From NCBI GenBank assembly GCA_027604665.1, contig JADGIZ010000206.1:1-19453 (forward strand): DNA of 19,453 nucleotides, written 5' to 3'. The position numbers and the translations under genes were made by a program. Position 1 is the first letter of the stretch. Each line of letters starts with the position of its first letter. This DNA is from Polyrhizophydium stewartii (Eukaryota > Chytridiomycota > Chytridiomycetes > Rhizophydiales). Shown in pieces: positions 8,951 through 17,967 of this stretch. Below the pieces are notes generated by a model. That model did no database searches, was not told the origin of the DNA, and saw only the letters and a program-made list of their open reading frames with translations.

Positions 8951-9997
8951 TCAGCGGCGACCGCCGCCGCCGCCGCCACCGCCACCACCAGCCTTGGGCT
9001 TCTCCTCGGGACCTCCGTTGCCCAGCGTAATGAAGATCATGACCGGGACAATGATGTACCTGTCAAATGCAAGAGAATGCGTCAGATACCAGGGGCGGAG
9101 CGCGTGGATGGGCGGCTCGTGGCGCGCACCAGTATTTCATAAAGAAACTCTGCTCAGGCGGCTTCGTGGCTGCATCCATCGGGTCGACGGGCTGCTCGAG
9201 TCTTGGCCTGCAAATGTGCGTCAGAAGTTTGTGCGCTTGACCAAGAGCTCCATCAGCACAAGCAGGAATACCTTGGCGCGTCGACGAGACGGCCGACATG
9301 GGCGGATGTCTTGAAGTTGGTGACCTTGGACAGCTTTGACATGCAAGAAACACCAGCGCACGATGAGGTCAGCATGGAAGCCGGTGCGGTTCGTCCAAGC
9401 TGCAAGCGACCCACTTCAACGTCCGGGATGCACTCTTGCGCCTTGACGAGATAGTCAAGATGGAAGGGCTTTCCGTGGATGTCAACGTGCAAGGTGATCT
9501 GCTCGGTGAACTTGGCGCTTTGGAGCATGCACTGCGCAGGAGAGAGCGGGTACCAGGCGCAGTGGGTCAGCTCAACAGGCGCGACTCCTCATCGGTCCTT
9601 GGCGGCCGCGGGGGCACTGACGCACCAGGGGCACCGAGGCCGACAGCTCCTGTGCGTCGCTGCCGCTGCCGATGCGGGCATGCAGGGTGTAGCGGCTGTC
9701 GCGGCCGCGCACGGCAAGCAGCGCCTTGTCGACAGGCACCGGGGCCTCGAGCTTCGCAGAGTGCTTCGCCTGGTGCGGATCAAAGACCAGCGAGCCGCGC
9801 GGCTGCGGGCTGTTGCCGTCGACGCTGAAGAACAGCGCCGCTGTCTGCGCGGTTGCCGACGGCAGTACGTCCACGTCGGCGGCTGCGGCCGCCGCATGCG
9901 CGTCCGCGGCACGCCTGCCCGCGCCTGTCCCCGCGCGGTCCTTGGGGTCCTTGGCGAGCACGACGCCAGCGAACACTGCAAGCCACTGAAGACGCAT
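8951..9997 (-). CDS. EMC10: ER membrane protein complex subunit 10
   Basis: This is a subunit of the EMC, the insertase for tail-anchored and multipass proteins in the ER membrane. Exons are 9997-9626, 9531-9415, 9333-9272, 9207-9130 and 9059-8951 (245 aa). It starts with a signal peptide (MRLQWLAVFAGVVLA). The lumenal beta-domain includes PRGSLVF, SVPLC at an exon end, and TEQITLHVDIHG. The juxtamembrane PPEQSFFMKYW runs across a splice into the membrane segment YIIVPVMIFITLG, and a poly-Gly tail ends in two Arg. EQ-SFF-KYW, YII-PV and the Gly-rich tail match animal EMC10 closely. All introns are 64-94 bp and phase-consistent. It is convergent with the BAP31-like gene and divergent from metaxin-2. 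Confidence 0.93.
8954..8995. repeat. GCC/ACC run encoding the EMC10 poly-Gly tail
   Basis: On the minus strand this is a run of GGC/GGT codons encoding about ten Gly followed by two Arg at the EMC10 C-terminus. A cytosol-facing poly-Gly tail is also seen in the animal membrane isoform. Confidence 0.8.
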
Positions 9998-10234
9998 CTC
10001 GAGGAAACCAGGCCGCGGGACCGCTGCCTGGTCTGCCGTGCGGCGCCTTGCATCACGGGAACCAGAGATCCAGCGAGACTGGGTCTTTCCACCACCCTAT
10101 GCGGCGTCCCATCCGCGAGGCGGGCCGCACGAGCAGTCCAAGGCGTCGTCCGGCTGGCGCGCGCCGGCGAGAGCCATTGCGGCTCAGCTTCGGCCCAAAT
10201 CCCCAGCAATCGTCGACGATTCGGCCACCCCCAC
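9998..10234. promoter_or_regulatory. Shared divergent promoter, EMC10 / metaxin-2
   Basis: This 237-bp gap lies between divergent start codons. It is GC-rich, with a GAGCCATTGCGGC-type element near 10171-10181 but no TATA box. No other gene was seen in it. Confidence 0.45.
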
Positions 10235-11530
10235 ATGCCCGCGAGACCCTCGCCGTCGCCCGCGGACGAGCCGCCACAGCCGGCGCAGGCATTCGACGCC
10301 GTGCAGCGGTTGCGCGAGCAGGTCGCGGGCATGCTCCCGAAGCTTCCCCTCGCCACGTTCCCGCCCGTCTTTGTGCCTGAGCCGAACCCAGAGACGGCGA
10401 TCCTGTTCATCCTGCCTCGCTCCAAGGAACTGCTGACGTCCCAGGATGCCCAGTGCCTCAAGTACCAGGTTGGTGCACGCGGGGAGATGCCGCGCTGCCC
10501 GCAACGCCGCGCTAACTCTGTATCCCGGACGCAGACGTACCTGCTCTTCTGCTACTACCCACACCGCGTCGTCGAGCACCACGAGCACCACTTCTCGCCG
10601 TCTGGTGAGCAGCGGTTGCCGGCGGCCGGCGCTGGCCTACGTGCATCTGACGCACTCTGGCGCACGGCCCGCCAGGCCAGCTGCCCGCCCTTCTCACGAC
10701 CGACGGCCGCCTGCTGGCGGGCAACGAGATTGTCGACGAGGCGCGGAGCAAGGTGCGCCATGACAACCGCTGCCGTGGCTCGTCGTCGGCTGGCTGACCA
10801 GCGAGCGATGCCCGGCGGCTGCGATGCGGCACTCCAGTTTGACCCAGAGGCCAAGCTGTCCAAGGAAGACCGCGCGCGGATGGACGCATTCGCAGGGCTC
10901 GTCGAGTCGCGGCTCCGATTCGGCCTGGTGGGTGCCTGCTCACGACGGGCAGGTCCCGACTGCAGATGCTCATCCGTCGCCGCGCGGCAGGAATACGAGT
11001 TCTGGTACGAGACGGACCACTTTGACCAGATCGTGGCGCCAATCGCGGGCGCTCCGTACCCGTGGCCGCTCAACTTCTTTCTGCCGCGCATCGAGCGCCA
11101 TCGACGCATCGCATGGATGCTGAGCAAGAAGCCCGTGCTCAAGACCGAGGAGGTGATGCGCTGCTTGCGTGCTGCGGGCATGCGTCGGGCTCGCGACGCT
11201 CACGCTCTGTCCCAGATCTTTGCGGAAACACGCCAGGCGCTGCAGGATCTGAGCACGGAGCTTGGAAGCCAGCTCTACCTGATGGGATCAACGTGAGCAA
11301 TCACACTCATACGGACCCCAACCTCGGCTTTTTCGAAGCACGCAGTCTGACATGCACGCTGCAGACCGACGTTTGTCGACGCCGCGCTCTTTGCATACCT
11401 GCACACTATACTCTCGATGCTCAAGAGCACCCAGACGGAAAGCCAACTCCGGAATTGCGTGATTGACTTTGATAATCTCGTCAAGTACTCGCGCCGCGTG
11501 TGGAACACATGGTCTGTCATGTTTATATAG
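10235..11530 (+). CDS. MTX2: Metaxin-2-like outer-membrane import protein (SAM subunit)
   Basis: This is a GST-fold protein of the mitochondrial outer membrane, partner of SAM50 in beta-barrel insertion (fungal counterpart Sam35). Exons are 10235-10468, 10535-10604, 10676-10752, 10838-10927, 10991-11152, 11216-11292 and 11365-11530 (291 aa). The N-terminal thioredoxin-like part has CLKYQTYLLFCYYP and SPSGQLPALLTTDGRLLAGNEI. The helical part has LSKEDRARMDAFAGLVESRL, then the metaxin-2 hallmark PYPWPLN at about residue 180. Next are QALQDLSTELGSQLYLMGSTP and FVDAALFAYLHTILS, and the protein ends after NLVKYSRRVWNTW. Introns 4 and 5 are each 63 bp with no stop in frame, but splicing them out restores the family spacing. 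The long read-through frame upstream of 10235 is not coding. It converges on RFT1 with 42 bp between stops. Confidence 0.88.
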
Positions 11531-11572
11531 TCCACAAGCTGCCTGGATTTGCCGGGCGGTGGGCTCCAGCGC

Positions 11573-13775
11573 TTACCCCGGGGCCCGCAGGTTCATGCAG
11601 CGCGATGGAGCAGGTCCCGAGGCGCAGATCTGAACTCGGACGTCAATCCGACTTGCCGAGCTGCCGAATCCGAGCCAGGAGGCGACTCTTTTCGCTAAAG
11701 TATCTGCACAGCGGACCCAGTCAGCAACGCGCACGCTTGTTGCGCGCACACTGCACATGCCTCGCACTCGGCGGGCGTCCCGCCGAGACCAGTGCGGCCA
11801 ATAAACGGGCTGCACCCACATGCTGCCAAGCAAAGCGAGGCCAAAGATGCCGCCGACAACCACGTGCAGCGCCTTGCCCATGAGCCCGCCGATGCTCCCG
11901 CCAATGTGCTTTGACGCCGAGGTCGCGATCCAAGCAGTCGCAAAGAGACCCCAGACCAGCGCGTTTCCGGGGACGACACGCAAGAGTGTCTGCCTTGACG
12001 CAAAGTCGCGCGACAGCAACACCCGCTGGTCTGCGGTAAGCAGGCGCCCGACGTCGTTGTCGAGCGCAAAGAAGCGGCGGATAAAGTGCACGCTGAATGC
12101 AATCCGCATGGCAAGATTCAAGGCGTTTGCGGCAACGAGGCCAGCGGTGCCCATCTGGCCAACGACAAGCACGACGTACGAAAACAAGACAAACACGACC
12201 CAGAATGCGGCTAGAAAGTACGACTGCAGGCGGACGGCCGCGCCGTCGCCGACGCCCTGCAGAAATGCCTCGGTGATTCCGTTGATGCCCATCACGGGCA
12301 CATACAGACAGTATGCGGCCAGCACCGACGCAGCACCAGGTTCCGACTTGCGGTACAGCTCGAGCAGGATGGCGGTGTAGTTTGGCGCCAAAAACACAAA
12401 GAAGCCACCAAGCAGCAGCTGCAGCTTGACAACCATGTCCAAATAATCGTATGCCTGCGTAAGTGCGCGTGGGAGCGTCGCCGCTTGGGGTTCAACTCTC
12501 TGCGTCAGTAGGTGGCGTGACAGTCTCGGACCAGAGCTGATTCATGCTCACCACTCGGATTCGTCAGCAGTTTCGAGAAAAGGGCCCGGCTTGTCTCCTC
12601 GACCGGCTGGAAAACGATTCGAGCCACAAGCGATCCTTGTTGGTGGCAATGACGATCAGCATCGGGATTACGGTCAATGCCCGGTGCACTCCGGCAACTG
12701 CCTCACCGAGGTCAGATGCGATTTTGTAGACGCCTTGGTCAGCGTTGCCGATTCCAACTGCAACCAGGATCAGGCGGTCGCCGACGGTCAGTAGATGCTT
12801 GATTAGCGTCTGCGCCGAGAACGAGAAGGCGATCTGAACAAAGTACGGCTCAAAGAATCTGTGGGGACAGGCGCAGATTAGCGTCAAGTCGGCGACTCAG
12901 CAACCCAATGGGCGAAAAACAGACATCTGCTGGCCACTGGGCAGAGAAACCTTGCGCACGGTCCACGCAGGCAATATGCCGGCGCTGGCTGCCTGCCTGA
13001 CGTATCCGAGCAGCAGCAGGCACGCATACACGAGCTGCGCGACGGCGTAGATCCGCACGCCCTGCTGGAGAGGCACCGTGCCGGTTGCCGACGAACTGAG
13101 CAGCACGAGCACGAGTGTGACAAGACATTGAGCCACAAACGCCGTGCCCTCGACGCCCACTCGTCGGCTGTACATGAGCTGCCGCTGCAGCATGATGAAG
13201 GCGGGCTCGGATGCCAGCTCGACAAGCGCCGCGAGCACATAGATATCGCGCGCTATACGCAGGCTCGGATCCATGCGAGCCAGCGGGATAAAGGACTCTG
13301 CGGCGGCGTAGCCGGCGACAAAGAGAGAGGCAAGCGCCAGCGGGACAAAGGCCATGTTGAACGCCAGCTGGTCCTCGACTGCACGGGCCGACGAGTTGGA
13401 CGAGCGCGAGCCGCCAGCTGCGGATGCGTTGCGCAGCAGCGCCATGCGGATGCTCTCGCGCGACAAAAAGAGGATCGTCGCAGAGAGCAGGTCGAACTGG
13501 TTGACGAGGCCCATGAGCTCAAACGTTGCCATGCGGGTCAGGACGACGTTGACGGCGAAGGTACCGCCGCGGGTGAGCAGCTGGCGTGCAAGCATGAAGC
13601 GGGTGCCCTGGAGCGTCGACGCCGTGCTCGAGTCTGGAGCCTCGCCAGCTGGCGCATGTGCACCGCTCTGCGCGCTGTCCCGCGGGTCGCCGCCGCCGCC
13701 GGCCCCGTCGTTGGTGCTGGGACGGTCCTTGGTGCTGGGACGGTCCTTGGTGCCTCGCAGCCGTGGCGGAGCCAT
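11573..13775 (-). CDS. RFT1: RFT1, lipid-linked oligosaccharide translocation protein
   Basis: This is an ER multi-span protein needed to move Man5GlcNAc2-PP-dolichol to the lumen for N-glycosylation; whether it is the flippase itself is debated. Exons are 13775-12925, 12858-12707, 12635-12552 and 12495-11573 (669 aa against about 540 in human). Family blocks are LARQLLTRGGTFAVNVVLTR at about residue 61-80, SFSAQTLIKHLLTVGDR, YKIASDLGSLVARIVFQPVE (spliced) and YCLYVPVMGINGITEAF. Many hydrophobic segments follow, to a TAA at 11573. The first 53 or so residues are extra, Ser/Gly/Pro-rich, and include a doubled TKDRPS. The exon 1 donor (GTCTGT at 12924) was chosen because it alone gives the needed phase. 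The divergent partner is UNC-45. Confidence 0.93.
13713..13748. repeat. Two-copy 18-bp tandem repeat in RFT1 exon 1
   Basis: Two exact 18-bp copies lie head to tail (13713-13730 and 13731-13748), with six more bases beginning a third. On the minus strand they encode TKDRPS twice in the non-conserved RFT1 N-terminus. Confidence 0.9.
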
Positions 13776-13939
13776 CTTCGAGAAACCCAACTTTCTCGCA
13801 CAACGCGGGATGCTGTCGCCGGTGCGTGCGCACGGACGGCCCGCGGGCAGCGTGCAGGCGCATGTGCACCGCCTGGTCAGCGCGGAGCAGTATGCGACGT
13901 TGCGGTTGCGCTCTGGCTGCCGGTGGCCTCGCTCGGTGG
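13776..13939. promoter_or_regulatory. Shared divergent promoter, RFT1 / UNC-45
   Basis: This 164-bp gap lies between divergent start codons. It holds GAAACCCAACTTT at 13782-13794, identical and in the same orientation to the element at 441-453 in another divergent promoter. Confidence 0.5.
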
Positions 13940-16703
13940 ATGCTGATGCGACTGCCTCCGCCACAGGACCCTGCTTCCCAGGTCGAGGAGCTCACACGGC
14001 GTGAGTGGCCGGCGGCGTTCCCGCTGGTTCCGGCGAGCATGCTGGCTGTCAAGCCGCGGGCGCGCAAGGTCTTCTGCGCTCCTGTGCTGACGGTGCTTCG
14101 GTTGATGCCCCGCAGAGCTCGAGACGGCGCAGCTGGACTCGTCGCTGCTGGTGCGCCGAGCCGGCGTCTTTGAGCAGCTCGGCCAGTTCGACAGGGCGTT
14201 TGCGGACCTGCGAGCGGCGCTGACCTACGACCGAGCGAATCCGGATGCCAAGACCGGCCTTGAGCGCGTGCTGCGTGCGGTGCAGGACCAGCAGTCGCAG
14301 CTCACCGACTCGCTGCCCGATCTCGCGAGGCTGGCTGCCGGCGAGGAGCGCGCTATGGCGGCGGCGGCCGGTGCAGCGGCGACGCCTGGCGCTGCGCCGA
14401 CAGCGGCCGGCACCGAGACAGCCAACGTGCGGCGCCTCGAGGCCGCGCGCCGGCTCGCTTCCCTAACTTGCGAACCGCGCGCGTGCATGCACATTGTCGG
14501 CGAGAACCAGGTCGAGATGCTGGTCGACGCAGTGCTTGCGGAACCCGAACCCACGCGGCCCGAGCGGCCCTCGCTCGCAGATGCGTCGCTGCGGCTGGTG
14601 CTGCTGCGCACGATCAACAACATTGCGTCTGTGCCCGAGGCCGCGCAGGCGGTGGCGCAGTGCTTCCTTCGCGGCAACGGCGGCGGCCTCGACGCGTTTG
14701 TTGGCAAGAGCGAGCCCATGTCGGTGCGCGTTGCATGCGACTGCCTCGCGGCCGCGGTCGTGCACGCAACGAGCGCGGCGCTGGACCCAGATGCCCGTCT
14801 GCCGATCGCGCGCGCCGCCATCATCCTGCGCGTCCTCGCCAGCCACTGCCACCCGTCGTTTGCCGACCACGTCCAGAAGGCGGCGCTCGCGGCGCTGATC
14901 AAGGCGGCAGCGACCCAAGACCTCGTGCTTGCCATCTTCATGCTGCCCGACTTTGCGCTGGTGCTGCAGCACGTGTGCAACGCAGACGAAAGCTTCCGCA
15001 TGCTGGTTGCTGCGCTGCTTGCGCGCTGCTTTGAGCATATCGAGCCAGCCAACGAGCCCGCAGTGCTGCAGGCGTTCTCCAAGACGATATCCATGTGCCT
15101 GCAGTCCAAGACGACCGCGGATGTCGCCTGCGGGCTCTTGTCTGTCGCGGCCATCTTTGACGCTCGCCCGCAGTTTGGTACCGCCCTGCTGGGCCGCGAG
15201 GGTATCATGGACGCGATTGTCAGGCATCTTGAGCACGGCAGCAGCCAGACACAGCTGAATGCCGTGAAGGCGCTCTCGAGCGCGTGCAACGACCCCGACT
15301 CGCGCAAGACGGTCGCTGCGCGCTGCGTGGCGTTCCTGCTCCGCAACTACGACCGCGCCGGCCAGCCCGAGTTCCGCGCGGCGGCGTCCCTGACTCTCAT
15401 CAAGCTGACTCTCGTCGACAAGACCGTCGAGCAGGCGCTGCTGGGCAACGACGCGACGGTGCGCTTCTTCCTCGACGCCCTCCAGGCCGACTCGCGGCTC
15501 GACATGCGCAGCAAGCTCGCTGCTGTCGAGGCGCTGGCGTATCTGTCCGTCAACTCGCGCGTCAAGGAGAAGATTGTCAAGAGCAAGGAGCTGCTCAAGC
15601 TGCTGCACTCGCTGTGCACCGCCGACGACAACCGCTCGACGCAGTATGGCGTTGCGATCATCCTGTCCAACGTGACGGCGTACCGCAGGCGCCTGACGGC
15701 CGAGGAGGAGCAGGTGCGCAAGCTGCAGCAGCTTGCCAGCCAGGGCAAGCCCGATGCGAGCCCCGCCGCGGACGACGAGCTCGAGAAAGACCCGGCCGTC
15801 GCGAAGCGCACCAAGCTTGTTGTGGCGTCCGGCGCGCTTGCGACGCTCAGCCATCTCGCCAAGTCGGACAGCACCAACATCCGCGATACCGTTGCCAAGT
15901 CGTATCTGTCGATAGCGACGGACGCCTCGCTGCGCGGAAACATGATCCAGATGGGTGCCTGCCGCGCGCTGGCCGGGCTGGCGACCAAGGGCTCGGCCGA
16001 CGGCCGCGCGGCTGCGTCGCAGGCGCTTGCCAAGATCGCCATCACGTCCGACCCGAACCTGGCGTTCAAGGGCCAGCTGATGTTCGAGCTTGTGCGGCCG
16101 CTCGTGGCGCTTTGCGGCGGCGACGACCAGCTGCGCCAGTTTGAAGCGCTTATGGCGCTGACGAACATTGCGAGCGTTGGAGATGATGTGCGCGCGCACA
16201 TTGTCAAGATGGAGGGCCTCAAGGCCATGGAGCAGTTGCAATTCTCGGACAACACCATGGTGCGACGCGCGGCCACCGAGGCGCTGTGCAACATGATGTT
16301 CCTGGACGAGGTCCTGGAGCTGTACGCGACCGGCCAGGGCTCGCGGCTCAAGATGATGGTGGCGCTGTCGGACTCGGAGGACTTTGCGACGCGCCGGGCG
16401 GCCTCCGGCGCGCTGGCGGTGCTGTCGAGCAGCGGCAGCACCGGCGCGGCGGCCGTGGCGGCGCAGCCCCGCGCGGCGGAGATCCTTGTGGATCTGGTGC
16501 AGGACGAGAGCCCCGAACTGCAGCACCGCGGGGCCGAGACGATCAAGAACGTGGCTGCGGCCAGCGCCAGCGCGGCGCGCCAGATCGTCGAGGCGGGCGG
16601 CGTGCCCACGCTCGCCATTCTCGCAAAGGGCAGCGAGCCGACGGTCGCGCAGACGTGCGTCGAGGCGCTGCGCGCTCTGATCGCAGCCGCACAGGGACGC
16701 TGA
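13940..16703 (+). CDS. UNC45: UNC-45/SHE4-type myosin chaperone
   Basis: This is a co-chaperone that folds myosin motor domains through its armadillo-like UCS domain, with Hsp90 where a TPR domain is present. Exons are 13940-14000 and 14116-16703 (882 aa). The joining intron has a canonical GTGAGT donor and matching phase 1. Residues about 25-75 form one TPR-like helix pair and a half (LLVRRAGVFEQLGQFDRAFADLRAAL). The central armadillo region follows. The UCS domain spans about 560-870 (LMALTNIASVGDDVRAHIVK, RRAATEALCNMMF, EAGGVPTLAILAK). A normal UNC-45 carries three TPRs; here at most one is present and there is no room upstream before RFT1. A second in-frame ATG at 13946 is possible. AATAAA lies just after the stop. 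The long reverse-strand frames over this gene are shadows of high-GC codon use. Confidence 0.9.
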
Positions 16704-16713
16704 AGCACACGGC

Positions 16714-16719
16714 AATAAA
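16714..16719 (+). terminator. AATAAA poly(A) signal of UNC-45
   Basis: A canonical AATAAA lies 11 bases after the UNC-45 TGA, in the 120-bp gap before the convergent RPS3 stop. Confidence 0.6.
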
Positions 16720-16823
16720 CGGCCCGAAAGCGGCACCATTGCCACCATCGCTGGCTCGGCACAACAGGCAAAATAGTGCTATGTTTGAACGGATCTGTTT
16801 CGGTGTCGGCAAAGACGACAGGA

Positions 16824-17844
16824 TTACAGAACAGCCTCGGCCGTGACGGGGACGGCCGTGACGGGGACAGCCGCGGCGGGGATGGGGACGGGGACGGGCT
16901 CGTCGTCCTTGGGCTCGAGGATAGTGACCAGGTCGGGGAGGGGCTTCTTGGGGCCGGTCTTGCCAGACGGGTCCCACTCCTGCATGATCTTGACCTTGAT
17001 GCCGAGCACACCCTGGCGGAGGAGGACGTGGCGGACGGCAAAGTCAATGTAGTCCTTGGACGGCTGGCCAGAGTGGATCATGAAGCCGTCGACAAACTTC
17101 ATCGACTTGGCGCGGGCGGCGCGGAGCTTGCCCGAGATGACAACCTCGCAGCCCTTGGCGCCCGACTCCATGACGAAGCGGACGACACCGTAGCAGGCGC
17201 GGCGGACGGCAAGACCGCCGAGGAGCTTGTAGCGGATCGACTCGGCCTGGGCGACGGCGCTGAGACCGCGGTTGTTGACGCGCTCAGCGTACAGCTCCAC
17301 CGTGTTCTCGGGGAAGTTGAAGCGCTTCTGGACAATCGACGTGAGCTCGCGGATACGGCGGCCCTTCTCGCCGAGCACGTTCTGGGTGCGGGTGGCGCGG
17401 ATGATGATCTCCGTGCGGGCGGGCGTCACGCGGACCTCGACGCCGGCGTAGCCGTCCTCAGCGAGCTCGCGCTGGAGGAACTCGTTGAGCTCGGCGTAGA
17501 AAACACCGTCGGCGACGAACTACGCAGGGAGCGGAGCCGTCAGCTATGCAGGCATTCGTGGCGCTGATCGAGGTTCGACGGGCAGACGCACCTTGCGCTT
17601 CTTGGAGATGATGGCAGCCTGTCGTCGGTCGGTCGCGGGTCGAGATGTTTGTCAGCGGCCTGCATCGGGCGGATGGATGGATGGATGGATGTGCACGGCG
17701 GCGGCGGCGCGCGCACGCATCCCCCGATGCGCGGACGGATGCATGCGTGTGCGCCTGCGTCCGTGCGTGCGCGCGCGATGATGCCAGTCGCCGGCGTCGG
17801 CGGCGGGGTCGTGGCGACCGCGGCGCGGCAGCGCGACGCACCAT
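16824..17844 (-). CDS. RPS3: Cytosolic 40S ribosomal protein S3 (uS3)
   Basis: This is a universal small-subunit protein at the mRNA entry channel. Exons are 17844-17842 (ATG only), 17618-17592 and 17519-16824, giving 241 aa against 243 in human. Exon 2 encodes AAIISKKRK. Exon 3 begins [19 protein letters not shown] and carries the KH domain ([22 protein letters not shown]) and the C-terminal S3 domain ([50 protein letters not shown]). The sequence is nearly identical to animal and fungal S3 up to VTILEPK. After that it has its own Pro/Val/Ala tail. The start is inferred: no in-frame ATG precedes exon 2, and ATG followed by GTGCGT at 17844 makes a phase-0 first exon. Introns are 223 and 72 bp. 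Its antisense long frames are shadows. Confidence 0.93.
17619..17841 (-). other. RPS3 intron 1, with GGAT tandem repeat
   Basis: This is the longest intron in the window (223 bp), directly after the start codon. It has a GTGCGT donor, a GCTGAC branch-like element about 37 bases from the end and a GACAG acceptor. It holds five GGAT units at 17671-17690 and a palindromic GC-rich tract. No C/D-box or H/ACA snoRNA could be supported in it. Confidence 0.65.
17671..17690. repeat. (GGAT)5 microsatellite
   Basis: Five perfect tandem GGAT units lie inside RPS3 intron 1. Confidence 0.95.
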
Positions 17845-17967
17845 TTGCTGGGTTGTCGAGTTCGAGGGCGTGAAAGCAAACCGCCCAGAGCCAATGGCTG
17901 GCCGCCGCATCCTGAGGGCGCTTTTGCATGCGTGACTTTGCCGCCACAGCCACCAGCCGTCGCTGAC
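17845..17967. promoter_or_regulatory. Shared divergent promoter, RPS3 / ANKRD40-like
   Basis: This 123-bp gap lies between divergent start codons. It must contain a strong ribosomal-protein promoter in very little space. It includes an AGCCAATGG (CCAAT-type) element at 17889-17897. Confidence 0.55.

Noticed and set aside
9479..11296. A single 605-residue forward frame across EMC10, the promoter and metaxin-2
   Set aside because: Its first half is antisense to EMC10 and its second half runs through metaxin introns. Only the segments from 10235 that match metaxin are coding.
11800..11805. AATAAA as a metaxin-2 poly(A) signal
   Set aside because: It lies 270 bases past the stop inside a conserved RFT1 coding exon, where it encodes part of PVYWPHW on the other strand; probably coincidence.
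7738..13775. Functional cluster of ER genes (BAP31, EMC10, RFT1)
   Set aside because: Three ER proteins lie near each other, but metaxin-2 is mitochondrial and nothing links their regulation; with so few genes chance is sufficient.
14463..16748. A 761-residue reverse-strand open frame over UNC-45
   Set aside because: It mirrors a high-GC coding exon, has no recognisable domain and is rich in Arg/Ala/His typical of shadow frames. The forward frame has a clear UCS domain.
15347..17047. A 566-residue reverse-strand open frame over UNC-45 and the RPS3 end
   Set aside because: It is Ser/Arg-rich without domains and overlaps two confirmed genes in another frame.
17619..17841. Intronic snoRNA in RPS3 intron 1
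   Set aside because: Ribosomal protein introns often host snoRNAs, but no convincing C/D or H/ACA box pairs were found on either strand.
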